Part shown: positions 33,981 to 41,917 of the stretch, piece after piece | Position numbering within the stretch: position 1 is the first letter of the stretch | How the letters are laid out: each line of letters begins with the position of its first letter | Notes under the pieces: generated by a model | The model's database searches: none | What the model saw: the letters and a program-made list of their open reading frames with translations, nothing else | What the model was told of the DNA's origin: nothing | DNA from: JARRLC01 sp050290865 | GTDB lineage: Bacteria > Pseudomonadota > Alphaproteobacteria > Rhizobiales > Rhodomicrobiaceae | Length of the DNA: 45,758 bases | Direction of reading: 5' to 3' | Assembly (NCBI GenBank): GCA_050290865.1 | Contig: JBNKIW010000027.1 | Coordinates: 1 to 45,758, forward strand | Translations under genes and position numbers: made by a program

Positions 33981-35567
33981 TTATTCCGCGGCGGCCGCCA
34001 GCACCGGCCCGGCGCTGCGGACATTGTCGTCCACCGCCGCCTCGAAGTGGCGGAAATTCTCCGCAAACATCGCAACAAGCTGCCGCGCCTGCGCGTCGTA
34101 GGCTGCCTTGTCGGCCCAGGTCTGACGCGGGTCGAGAATTTCAGCCGGCACGCCCTCGACGGAGACGGGCACATCGAAGCCGAACATCGGATCGCGGCGG
34201 AACTGCGCATTTTTCAGCGTGCCCGTCAGCGCAGCCGTCAGCAGGGCGCGCGTCGCCTTGATCGGCATGCGATGACCGACGCCATATCTGCCGCCCGTCC
34301 AGCCCGTGTTCACCAGCCAGCAGTCCACACCATGGCGGGCGATCAGGTCACGGAGCAGATTGCCGTAGACGGTCGGATGGCGTGGCATGAACGGTGCGCC
34401 AAAACAGGTGGAGAAGGTTGCCTGCGGCTCGGAAACACCTTTTTCCGTACCGGCCACCTTGGCCGTGTAGCCGGACAGAAAGTGATACATCGCCTGCGAC
34501 GGGGTCAGCTTCGCGATCGGCGGGAGCACGCCGAACGCGTCGGCAGTCAGCATCACGATGTTTCGCGGATGGCCCGAACGCCCCGACGCACTGGCGTTGG
34601 ACACGAAACTGAGCGGATAGGCCGCGCGCGTGTTTTCCGTCAGCGTAATATCGTCGAAATCGGGCAAACGGGTTTCGGGATCGAGAATGACGTTCTCCAG
34701 CACCGCGCCCCAGCGGTTCGATGCCGCGAAGATGTCCGGCTCGTGCTCCTTCGACAGCCTCACCGTCTTCGCGTAGCAGCCGCCTTCGAAATTGTAGACA
34801 CCGTTGTCCGACCAGCCGTGCTCGTCGTCACCGATGAGCGTGCGCTCCGGATCGGCCGACAACGTGGTCTTACCGGTGCCGGACAGGCCGAAGAAGATCG
34901 CAGTGCCGGTGCCGTCGCGCATCTCGTTCGCGGAGCAGTGCATCGGCAGGATGCCTTTTGGCGGCAGCACGTAGTTCAGATAGGTGAACACGGATTTCTT
35001 GATCTCGCCGGCATAGGAGGTGCCACCGATGAGCACCAGCTTGCGGCTGAAATCGCAGGCGATGACCGTGTCGCTGCGGCAACCGTGGCGAGAGGGATCG
35101 GCGCGGAAACTCGGCAGACTAATGACAGTGAATTGCGGTTCGAAGCCGGTCAAATCCTGCCCGGGAGGCACGATCAGCAAATGCCGGATGAAGAGAGAGT
35201 GCCATGCCAGCTCCGTATAAACGCGCGCGTTGAGACGGTGTACCGGATCGGCCCCCGCATAGAGATCCTGCGAGAACAACTCGCAACTGGCGGCATGGGC
35301 GAGGAAATCCTTGAGCAGAAGCTCGAACTTCTCGGGTGCCAAAGCCTTGTTGTTGTCCCACCAGATGACGGGCTCGGTCTCGGCGTCGCGCACGATGAAC
35401 TTATCGGCGGCCGACCGGCCTGTATGCGCCCCCGTTCGCATGACGAGTGCGCCGGTTGCGGCAACTTCGCCCTCGCCCCGGCGAACGGCGATCTCGTATA
35501 GCTCGGCCTCCGCGAGGTTCCGGCGTACGGCGTTCAAGCTACTGGCTGACAAAGAAAAACTAGACAC
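33981..35567 (-). CDS. pckA: Phosphoenolpyruvate carboxykinase (ATP)
   Basis: Converts oxaloacetate and ATP to phosphoenolpyruvate, the entry to gluconeogenesis. The 528-residue enzyme shows RTGAHTGRSAADKF, LLIVPPG, SYAGEIKKSVF (metal-binding lysine), HCSANE, the kinase loop GLSGTGKTT at about 227-235, LIGDDEHGW, EGGCYAKT, and NTGWTGGRYGVG. The start is GTG at 35567 with GGGAG six bases upstream; the frame extends to 35600 but without a better site. In many Rhizobiales pckA faces chvI-chvG-hprK; none of those genes is here, and its upstream side instead holds the palindrome array. Confidence 0.96.
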   Translation of the reverse strand: MSSFSLSASSLNAVRRNLAEAELYEIAVRRGEGEVAATGALVMRTGAHTGRSAADKFIVRDAETEPVIWWDNNKALAPEKFELLLKDFLAHAASCELFSQDLYAGADPVHRLNARVYTELAWHSLFIRHLLIVPPGQDLTGFEPQFTVISLPSFRADPSRHGCRSDTVIACDFSRKLVLIGGTSYAGEIKKSVFTYLNYVLPPKGILPMHCSANEMRDGTGTAIFFGLSGTGKTTLSADPERTLIGDDEHGWSDNGVYNFEGGCYAKTVRLSKEHEPDIFAASNRWGAVLENVILDPETRLPDFDDITLTENTRAAYPLSFVSNASASGRSGHPRNIVMLTADAFGVLPPIAKLTPSQAMYHFLSGYTAKVAGTEKGVSEPQATFSTCFGAPFMPRHPTVYGNLLRDLIARHGVDCWLVNTGWTGGRYGVGHRMPIKATRALLTAALTGTLKNAQFRRDPMFGFDVPVSVEGVPAEILDPRQTWADKAAYDAQARQLVAMFAENFRHFEAAVDDNVRSAGPVLAAAAE

Positions 35568-35845
35568 AAAGCACTCCCTGCCTTTCCTCGGCACAAACAC
35601 GTTACCCCCATATGACAGCCGATCCGCTCAGGCCGCCAGCCACCACCACTAGCGCACAATGTCCCGGCGAAAAACCGCAAACTCGCGGGCTGGTTAGCCT
35701 TCTGACACTCCGGGCTGATCACTCACCAGAGCGGTTTACCATCAACTCTCCCCGGCCGAAGTGGCGCGGGGAGTGTAGCCACACCAGAACGTAATGCAAT
35801 TCCTCCAAGGTCTCGGATCGTCACTCGTGGCATCGGTGCCAGACC
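35568..35845. other. pckA upstream region, no gene seen
   Basis: These bases should contain the pckA promoter on the minus strand. One hairpin, CTCCCCG (35748-35754) with CGGGGAG (35767-35773), is visible. No open frame has a convincing start or domain, and GC is lower than in the genes. Confidence 0.5.
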
Positions 35846-35919
35846 AGTACGCCTCAGCTAAGAAGTCCTGACCCATTTGCCGCGAGTGCTTTCAGGACTT
35901 CTCGCGGATCAGGCGTACT
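35846..35919 (+). repeat. Palindromic element 1 (forward orientation)
   Basis: It starts AGTACGCC and ends AGGCGTACT. An inner stem, AGAAGTCCTGA (35861-35871) with TCAGGACTTCT (35892-35902), closes a 20-base loop beginning CCCATTTGCCGC. The outer ends pair over nine bases. Confidence 0.85.
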
Positions 35920-35936
35920 AGCAACCTATTGACTCT

Positions 35937-36013
35937 AGTACAGCTTATCCGCGAGCCAAGTTCGTAAAATGTGCGTGCAACAAACTGGGTACGAACTTGC
36001 TGCGGCCTGTACT
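35937..36013 (-). repeat. Palindromic element 2 (reverse orientation)
   Basis: It starts AGTACAG and ends CTGTACT. The inner stem is CAAGTTCGTA with TACGAACTTG. Its reverse complement has CCCAGTTTGTTGCACGC in the loop, aligning with the CCCA-TTTGCCGC loop of elements 1 and 3, so it is an inverted relative. A 17-base spacer (35920-35936) joins it to element 1. Confidence 0.85.
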
Positions 36014-36085
36014 AGTACGCCCCGCAGGAAATCCTGACCCACTTGCCGCACGCTCTCACAGGATTTCCTGCGGGTTAAGCGTACT
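36014..36085 (+). repeat. Palindromic element 3 (forward orientation)
   Basis: It abuts element 2 directly at GTACT/AGTAC. It starts AGTACGCC and ends GCGTACT. The inner stem CGCAGGAAATCCTG pairs with CAGGATTTCCTGCG around a loop beginning ACCCACTTGCCGCACG. The stem sequence differs from element 1 but still pairs on both sides, while the loop core is kept. Confidence 0.85.
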
Positions 36086-36102
36086 AGCAAGTTATTGACT
36101 CT

Positions 36103-36176
36103 AGTACAGCTTTTCAGAGGCAAGTTCGCTTGCGCACTTGCGGCAAATAGGGTGCGAACTTGCCTCGGGCTGTACT
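36103..36176 (-). repeat. Palindromic element 4 (reverse orientation)
   Basis: It starts AGTACAG and ends CTGTACT. The inner stem GAGGCAAGTTCGC pairs with GCGAACTTGCCTC. The loop contains GCACTTGCGGCAAATAGGG, nearly the reverse complement of the element 1 loop. A 17-base spacer (36086-36102), matching the first spacer at 15 of 17 positions, precedes it. Confidence 0.85.
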
Positions 36177-36183
36177 AGTACGC
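36177..36183 (+). repeat. Start of a fifth, truncated palindromic element
   Basis: AGTACGC directly follows element 4, repeating the element 2/element 3 junction, but the sequence afterwards does not continue as an element. A weak pairing of GCCGTGC with GCACGGC follows (36182-36212). Confidence 0.5.
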
Positions 36184-36258
36184 CGTGCTGGGCGAACCCC
36201 AACCGGCGGCTAGCGGCACGGCCCGCCTGCTTCTCATTGTCGCACCCTCGCGAAGCGT

Positions 36259-36525
36259 TCAGTAACCATGTTCGATACGCGCAAAAACCTGCTGCGCGAA
36301 GGAGTGAATCGTCTGCCCCATGTAGGGAGCGGTGATCGACGCGACCAGCAGGATGGCAAGGATCTTGGGAATAAATGTCAGCGTCACCTCCTGCACCTGG
36401 GTCAGGGCCTGAATGAGCGCGATCACGATGCCGACCGCCATCGCCGCGCCGACCGCCGGCCCCGCCGCCATGATGACTGTCCAGATTGCCGCCCGGACGA
36501 TGTCGAGAGCATCAGCCTGGTTCAT
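36259..36525 (-). CDS. fliQ: Flagellar export apparatus protein FliQ
   Basis: A small membrane component of the flagellar type III export gate, 88 residues with two helices (AIWTVIMAAGPAVGAAMAVGIVIALIQALTQ with QVQEVTLTFIPK following, then ILAILLVASITAPYMGQTIHSFAQQVF). This matches FliQ throughout. It begins one base after flgD. In many alphaproteobacteria further export genes (flhA, fliR, flhB) follow; here the palindrome array starts about 75 bases after the stop. Confidence 0.95.
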   Translation of the reverse strand: MNQADALDIVRAAIWTVIMAAGPAVGAAMAVGIVIALIQALTQVQEVTLTFIPKILAILLVASITAPYMGQTIHSFAQQVFARIEHGY

Positions 36526-36526
36526 G

Positions 36527-36952
36527 TCAGTGAACCTTCACGCCCTCGCCCAGCGTCACCTCGCTGCCGTCCTGGAGCACGGCAACGGCACCACCCGAAA
36601 CGGCGCGCAGAGCGGAGATCGTGCCGGTCGTGCTGCCATCGGCCGAGGTGACGATGCGCCCGATCAGATTGTCGGCCTGGGCCAGGACGGACAGACTCAT
36701 CATCGAGTCGAGCTTCATATTGGTCTTGAGCGATTCCGCCACATTGGAGAAGTTCGCGAGCTGCGCGAGGAGCTCGGTCGAGTCCACCGGCTTTGTGGGG
36801 TCCTGGTACTTCAGTTGCGTCATGAACAGCTTGAGGAACGCGTCATAATCCAGTGACGCCTTCTCCAGGGTCGTCGAAACGCCCCGGAGCGACTCGACCG
36901 TGGCGGTGTTGGATGCCGCAGCATTGGCGGCACTCGTGGCTGCGACTGTCAT
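36527..36952 (-). CDS. flgD: Flagellar hook assembly scaffold FlgD
   Basis: Caps the growing hook and guides FlgE assembly. The 141-residue product has the conserved N-terminal part (LDYDAFLKLFMTQLKYQDPTKPVDSTELLAQLANFSNVAES) and a short beta-rich end (LIGRIVTSADGSTTGTISAL). The longer C-terminal domain of enteric FlgD is absent, as is common in Rhizobiales. Its ATG overlaps the flbT stop (TAATG). Confidence 0.95.
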   Translation of the reverse strand: MTVAATSAANAAASNTATVESLRGVSTTLEKASLDYDAFLKLFMTQLKYQDPTKPVDSTELLAQLANFSNVAESLKTNMKLDSMMSLSVLAQADNLIGRIVTSADGSTTGTISALRAVSGGAVAVLQDGSEVTLGEGVKVH

Positions 36953-37389
36953 TAGGCGACCTCCCGTTTGTACGAGCCGATTGTTTTATGGCCCTTCTTG
37001 CTTGCCAGGAGCTTGTCTTCCAGAGGCAGAAGCGCACGAATGGCCTTCAGCGCCTCGAATTCCTTGCAATCCTCGATGAGAAGGCTCGCACGATCCAGGC
37101 CGGCCAGGATTTCTTCACACTTGAGGGCTTCGGACAGGGGCGGCAGTGTCTTCCTGAAGAGCGCCTTGGACGCTTCGGCGTTCAGGGGGTCCATGAGCAT
37201 GGTTTGCACAATGAAGTAGAGCTGCCGGAGTGGCGTGGTCGCCGCCTCCAGCTGCATGACATGACCTTCGAGGAGGAAAGTCACGTCGTTGAGGAGCTCC
37301 ATCGTCACCTTCCGGTCAACGCGGAGCACCGCGCCGTTGATGAAGATGCGCTCCCCCGGCTTCAGACTGATTTGGATGCCATTCTTCAT
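36952..37389 (-). CDS. flbT: Flagellin post-transcriptional regulator FlbT
   Basis: In Caulobacter FlbT destabilises flagellin mRNA by binding its 5' leader; in other Rhizobiales it can act positively. The 145-residue protein has the family start ISLKPGERIFINGAVLRVDRKVTMELLNDVTFLLE and the segment ATTPLRQLYFIVQTMLMDP. Its start overlaps the flaF stop (ATGA), so the two are translated together, as expected for a FlaF/FlbT pair that controls flagellin amount. Confidence 0.95.
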   Translation of the reverse strand: MKNGIQISLKPGERIFINGAVLRVDRKVTMELLNDVTFLLEGHVMQLEAATTPLRQLYFIVQTMLMDPLNAEASKALFRKTLPPLSEALKCEEILAGLDRASLLIEDCKEFEALKAIRALLPLEDKLLASKKGHKTIGSYKREVA

Positions 37390-37733
37390 GCAAGCCCCTC
37401 GGCCACCAGCCGGGAGACGTCCATCAGACCCTTGAAATTCGTCGATCGTCCCTGGCGGATCTCATCGGCCTCACGCATGAGCCACAACCCGACGGAAATC
37501 AGGTCGGCGCGCAGGCCCTTCGGCAATTCGTTCTCTGGCTTGGCCAGGTCCTCGATGAAGACCGCCCAGAGCCGCCGCAGGTAGTAGATCGCGTCCACGG
37601 CCTCACGCGAGTTCGTGCCCTTCTGCTCGGCAGCCTGCAGCAGCTCGATAGAATGTTCAAGGGCGATACGTTCCCGCTGGCGGGCCGTTTGCGGCGTGTC
37701 TTCAAGAACTTCTGCGTAGGAGAACCGGTACAT
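37386..37733 (-). CDS. flaF: Flagellar biosynthesis regulator FlaF
   Basis: A 115-residue cytoplasmic protein needed for flagellin production and secretion in alphaproteobacteria. Recognisable segments are YAEVLEDTPQTARQRERIALEHSIELLQ, AIYYLRRLWAVFIEDLAKPENELP and LRADLISVGLWLMREADEIRQG. It follows flgL by about 39 bases and overlaps flbT. Confidence 0.94.
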   Translation of the reverse strand: MYRFSYAEVLEDTPQTARQRERIALEHSIELLQAAEQKGTNSREAVDAIYYLRRLWAVFIEDLAKPENELPKGLRADLISVGLWLMREADEIRQGRSTNFKGLMDVSRLVAEGLA

Positions 37734-37772
37734 GTCTTCTTTCCCACTGTTGGACGGTACGCACTGTCAAAG

Positions 37773-38819
37773 TCACAGATAGTTGATAAGCCTCATATTC
37801 TGGAGGCGGGAAGTGAGCGCGTAGGCAGTCTCAAGCTGCGTCATCAACGTCGTGATGCGCACGGAAGCATCATAGGGGTCCACGACTTCCAGATTGTTGA
37901 TCCGGGTGGTAAGGATCGAAATCTGCGTTTCCATGCGGTCATTGGCCCTGGAGACGCGGTCCTGCACGGTGCCGAGCCGACCGGACTCCTCCGCGAGGCT
38001 CTGGGTCGCCTCGGTGATCAACACCACGGCCTGGTCAACGACGGTCTGGAACGTGGTTTTGGCCAGGTTCTGGACGCCCAGTTCGCCGACCATGGTGAAG
38101 GCCTGCGCCAGCTTCCGGTAGGCGGCGTAATTGGCGTTGGAGGAAGACTCGATCAACTCACTGGTGGCGATGCGGCTCCGGATGTTCTGATCCGAGGCAT
38201 CCGACCAGTTGGTCGACCAGGCAGGGTCCTCGAACATCGGTGCGAACGTATTGTCGAGGAAGGTCTGCATCTGCGCAGGGCTGATCGCGGTGTTGTCGTC
38301 GGACTGCGTCGTGCCGAACGTAGCCAGGAATGCGGCATCCACCGCCAGCTTGTTGGCCGGGGTGGGGCTGGCATAGTAGTCCGTGACCGGCGCCACATCC
38401 GTGTTGATACCGCCGAACAGATATTCTCCGCCGATCGCCGTGTTGAGAGCGCCGGTCAGCGTGGTCAGATTCGCCTTCGCCTCCAGTTCGGCGGTGGCCG
38501 GGCCGGTCGATACGTCGCGCGCGGTAAGCAGCGTGCTGAGGAACGCCTCCGCCGTACTCGTCAGACTTGTCAACACGCTTTGCGAGCCCTCAAGGCGGGT
38601 GTTCACGGTGGCGTTGGTTTCGCCGATCTGCGTCATGCGGTTGATGTCGATCCGCATGGACACCGTTTGCCGCGTCTGCGAACCGAGCGTGGCGCCCACA
38701 TCCGCGAGACGGCCGGACGACAGCTCTTTCTCGGCGATGACAAGCTGGCGCTGCATGCGCAGGACCGCAGAGCGCGTCGTCTGATAGAAAGATTGCGTGG
38801 AATTGAATACTGGGATCAT
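37773..38819 (-). CDS. flgL: Flagellar hook-filament junction protein FlgL (HAP3)
   Basis: A 348-residue flagellin-like junction protein. The N-terminal helix (STQSFYQTTRSAVLRMQRQLVIAEKELSSGRLADVG) and C-terminal helix (QISILTTRINNLEVVDPYDASVRITTLMTQLETAYALTSRLQNMRLINYL in consecutive parts) are the conserved coiled-coil ends; the middle is variable. It begins 11 bases after flgK ends. Confidence 0.94.
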   Translation of the reverse strand: MIPVFNSTQSFYQTTRSAVLRMQRQLVIAEKELSSGRLADVGATLGSQTRQTVSMRIDINRMTQIGETNATVNTRLEGSQSVLTSLTSTAEAFLSTLLTARDVSTGPATAELEAKANLTTLTGALNTAIGGEYLFGGINTDVAPVTDYYASPTPANKLAVDAAFLATFGTTQSDDNTAISPAQMQTFLDNTFAPMFEDPAWSTNWSDASDQNIRSRIATSELIESSSNANYAAYRKLAQAFTMVGELGVQNLAKTTFQTVVDQAVVLITEATQSLAEESGRLGTVQDRVSRANDRMETQISILTTRINNLEVVDPYDASVRITTLMTQLETAYALTSRLQNMRLINYL

Positions 38820-38830
38820 GACGCTAAACC

Positions 38831-40297
38831 CTACACGGCTGCAAGTAATGCCGCATACATGCTGTCGATTGTACTGAGGAGCCGCGCGGTGGCCTGATAG
38901 GAGTACTCAAGCTCCAGAAGGAGGCTCATCTCGTAGTCGAGGTTGACACCCGTAACCTGCTGAAGCGAGGTGGAGGCGCGCTCCTGCACGGTGAGGCTGT
39001 ATTCGAGGCTTCCCGACGCCGTACTCCGGTTCTCCTCCAGCCAGCCGACGGAGTAGGCCGAAAACGTCTGAATGGTGCTGCTCGTGCCTATTCCCGCGGC
39101 GCTGTCGAAACTGCGTACGGCGTCGAAAGTGTCGAAGAGATCATTGAGCCGGACGGCGAAGCCCGCGGCATTGGTGGGGTTGTAGTCATAGGCCGCACCA
39201 TTGGCACCGCCGTCACGCAGCAGGGTGGTGTCGCCGCCCTGCAGCGGATCGAACGCCGTATTGACTGTGAACTCGCGAGCCAGCCCCGGGATCAGCGTCC
39301 CGGCAGGCGGCACGGTGGGTGATCCCGAATAGGAGAACAGCCCGGTGGCATCGGGCGCACCGCCGCCCGTCTGATCGCTTTCGGCGAACATCTCGATAAG
39401 GCCGCGGGCCATTTCATCGAGCTGGTTCTGGAAGGTGACCGCGGTCTCATCGCGGAATTCGGCGTAGCCCAGGATCCGGCCGGACCCCAGCGGCATCGTG
39501 GCGCCCGTCCCGGTAACCGCCTGGCCATCGATATACACGGCATTGCCCGTCGTCGCCGCCCCGTAAGTCGGCGTCGCCGTGAAGGTGACCGTCCGCGGCG
39601 AACTGTTGTACAGCGTCACGCCGCCGTCCGTGTAAATCGCCATGCCGTTGTTGGGCTGCGAGATGGTCCGGATGCCGAGTTCCTGCGAAAGATCGTTCAG
39701 GATCCGGTCGCGCGTGTCGAGGTTGTCGGTAATGTCGTTGCCGAGCCCCGTTCCGATGATGATGTCGGTGTTGACCTCGTCGAACTGGGACAACAGGGAA
39801 TTGATGGTCTCGACCGAGCCGGCGATCCATTCATCGGCCTGCGCGCGCACATTCTGGACTGTGTCCGTCGCGCCGTTCAACGACCGCGCCACATCCTGCG
39901 CGGCGAAGACCGCCGACTGTCCCCGGACCAGATCGCTCGGCGAGGCGGCGTATTGTTGAATGGCATCCGCCAGCTTGCCGATCAGCGCGGCCGGCGAGGC
40001 GTCCAGCTCCGGGTCGTTGAGCGCGGCTTCGAGCTGGTCCAGCGCGTCGACGGTGGCCTGGTGCTGGCTCGCCTCCGAGTTCGCCGACAGAACGGCGGTC
40101 AACAGCGCCTTGTCGGATATACGCCTGATATCGCCGACGACGACTCCCAGCCCACCGGGAGCGCTATAGGAGCCCACCGTCTTCCGCGACGCGAATGGTA
40201 CGGACGCATTGGCAACATTCCGGGACGCCACCGACGTCTTCGACGAAATGACAGAGAGACTCTGCCGGGCGGTTTCCATGGCTGCTGTGAGAGACAT
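38831..40297 (-). CDS. flgK: Flagellar hook-associated protein FlgK (HAP1)
   Basis: The 488-residue first junction protein. Conserved N-terminal parts are SLTAAMETARQSLSVISSKTSVASRNVANAS and VGDIRRISDKALLTAVL. The middle has GTGLGNDITDNLDTRDRILNDLS, and the C-terminal helix is NLDYEMSLLLELEYSYQATARLLSTIDSMYAALL, read in parts. The translation is continuous with no interruption. It lies about 40 bases downstream of flgE. Confidence 0.94.
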   Translation of the reverse strand: MSLTAAMETARQSLSVISSKTSVASRNVANASVPFASRKTVGSYSAPGGLGVVVGDIRRISDKALLTAVLSANSEASQHQATVDALDQLEAALNDPELDASPAALIGKLADAIQQYAASPSDLVRGQSAVFAAQDVARSLNGATDTVQNVRAQADEWIAGSVETINSLLSQFDEVNTDIIIGTGLGNDITDNLDTRDRILNDLSQELGIRTISQPNNGMAIYTDGGVTLYNSSPRTVTFTATPTYGAATTGNAVYIDGQAVTGTGATMPLGSGRILGYAEFRDETAVTFQNQLDEMARGLIEMFAESDQTGGGAPDATGLFSYSGSPTVPPAGTLIPGLAREFTVNTAFDPLQGGDTTLLRDGGANGAAYDYNPTNAAGFAVRLNDLFDTFDAVRSFDSAAGIGTSSTIQTFSAYSVGWLEENRSTASGSLEYSLTVQERASTSLQQVTGVNLDYEMSLLLELEYSYQATARLLSTIDSMYAALLAAV

Positions 40298-40337
40298 CGG
40301 GGTACCTACGCATTAATCGGGTTGGTCACGTTCGCCA

Positions 40338-41594
40338 TTACCTCCCGAGGGCCACGATCGTGGTGTAAATTTCGGAGGCCGAATTGAACACGCGCGAGTT
40401 GATCTCGTAGACACGCTGGGATTCGATCATGTTCGCCAACTCGGTTGCGAGATCGACTGTCGATTGCTCCAGCGCGCTGGAATTGATGAGGCCGAGCCCG
40501 CCTGAACCAGCCGTGCCGATCTGGAGATCGCCGGAATTGACGCTGACGGAGAAGACGTCGCCCGGCTCCGGTGTCAGGTTGTCCGCAGCCGTGACGAAAG
40601 CCAGCGGGATCTGATAGCTGAGGACGCGCGCTCCATTCTGGAATACCGCGTAAAGATCGCCATCGGTGTCGATTTCGATGTGGTCCAGCGCGCTGGGAGC
40701 GGAACCGTTCGCCTCCGCCTTCAGCACGGTGTAGCTGGCGGCGAGTTGGGTGCATTCGGATATGTCGAGCGTCATCGCCTGGCCGCCGGGGACGGTGAGC
40801 GCGACCGAACCCGAAGCGGGGGTAAGGAGCGAGCCGTCCGTGGCGCTGAAGGTCACCGCGGAGGTCACGAGTATGCCCGAACCTCCATAGGGGAACGGCG
40901 TCGTGCCCGCCGTAGCGTCGGCGTGATCGAAGATGGTTATTTCCCAGGCGTTGGTTGCGGTCTTTGCCCAGTAGATGTCGAGTGTCACTTCTCCGCCGAG
41001 GTTGTCATAGACCACGAGCGAGGAGGTGGCCGTCCAGGTCGAGCCGGCTACGTTGTCGGATGGGCGGCTGCCCGCGGCAATGATCGAGGCCGTCGAGGGC
41101 ACATTGGCGTAGAAGGTGCCGGCCGTGGTCGCCGAAGCCTGCATCCCCAGCGTTCCGAGGGCGACCTTTTCGAGGCCGGCGGTGCCGTTCACCACCGGTG
41201 TGGTGCCCGTCGGATAGCCCATCAGGAAAAAGCCGCCCGCGTTGACGAGATAACCGTCGCCATCCTCCACGAAGGAACCGGCGCGGGTCAGAAAGGTCTG
41301 ATCCGAGGTATTGTCGACCAGGAAGAAACCTTTGCCCTGAACGGCAAGATCGGTCGTCGACGTCGTGTAGGTGAGGTTCCCCTGCTCGGTAATGAAGTGA
41401 CGGGTATTGCTCTCCACGCTGCCGGACTGATAGCTGGATGTCGCCTGCGATGGTATGAACGAGGAAAACTCGATGTGGCCGCGTTTATAGCCGTTCGTGG
41501 TCGCGTTGGCGATGTTGTCCGCAATTGCGCTCAGCTGGTTAGACTGCGCGTTCATGCCAGACGTGCTCGTTCTCATCATCGAGGATATGCTCAT
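40338..41594 (-). CDS. flgE: Flagellar hook protein FlgE
   Basis: The main subunit of the hook, 418 residues. The N-terminal rod/hook motif is MNAQSNQLSAIADNIANATTNGYKR, followed by LAVQGKGFFLVDN and FLTRAGSFVEDGDGYLVNAGGFFLMGYP. The C-terminal part has GLGLINSSALEQSTVDLATELANMIESQRVYEINSRVF, read in parts. A long AT-rich upstream region probably contains its promoter. Confidence 0.95.
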   Translation of the reverse strand: MSISSMMRTSTSGMNAQSNQLSAIADNIANATTNGYKRGHIEFSSFIPSQATSSYQSGSVESNTRHFITEQGNLTYTTSTTDLAVQGKGFFLVDNTSDQTFLTRAGSFVEDGDGYLVNAGGFFLMGYPTGTTPVVNGTAGLEKVALGTLGMQASATTAGTFYANVPSTASIIAAGSRPSDNVAGSTWTATSSLVVYDNLGGEVTLDIYWAKTATNAWEITIFDHADATAGTTPFPYGGSGILVTSAVTFSATDGSLLTPASGSVALTVPGGQAMTLDISECTQLAASYTVLKAEANGSAPSALDHIEIDTDGDLYAVFQNGARVLSYQIPLAFVTAADNLTPEPGDVFSVSVNSGDLQIGTAGSGGLGLINSSALEQSTVDLATELANMIESQRVYEINSRVFNSASEIYTTIVALGR

Positions 41595-41917
41595 TGGTCG
41601 TCCCTGCGCAAAGTAGTCCCTGGCGGCACCAGAACACGGCCGGCTTATGCGGGGCTTGAGTTGCGCCTTCCTGTCAGATTAGGGGTATCCCGTAAACGCG
41701 TCTGCAATGAATTTGAGACAATTTTCAAATATTGATATCTTCTAATCTTTGATCAATGAAGTATTAATTTGCCGGCGCATTATGTGCTGTATTTGAACAG
41801 TGCGGCCACCCGGCCTGCATCGGATCGGGTCACGCAACCGTCACGGCATCTTTGCCGCCATCTGCCCGCCCGCGAAAAATCACCAGGGACATCATCCCGG
41901 CAAGCGCGCCGCCGGCG
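41595..41917. other. Intergenic region between ftcR and flgE
   Basis: These 323 bases hold no gene. The stretch at about 41705-41780 is unusually AT-rich for this window (runs such as AATTTTCAAATATTGATATC), consistent with a minus-strand promoter and regulator site for the flgE operon. I cannot define a precise -10/-35 or an FtcR box. Confidence 0.5.

Noticed and set aside
35846..36176. CRISPR array
   Set aside because: The units are palindromic elements in alternating orientation with conserved spacers; a CRISPR would have direct repeats with unique spacers, and there are no cas genes.
35846..36176. Integron attC cassette array
   Set aside because: The GTTRRRY core sites of attC are absent, no cassette genes lie between the elements, and no integrase is present.
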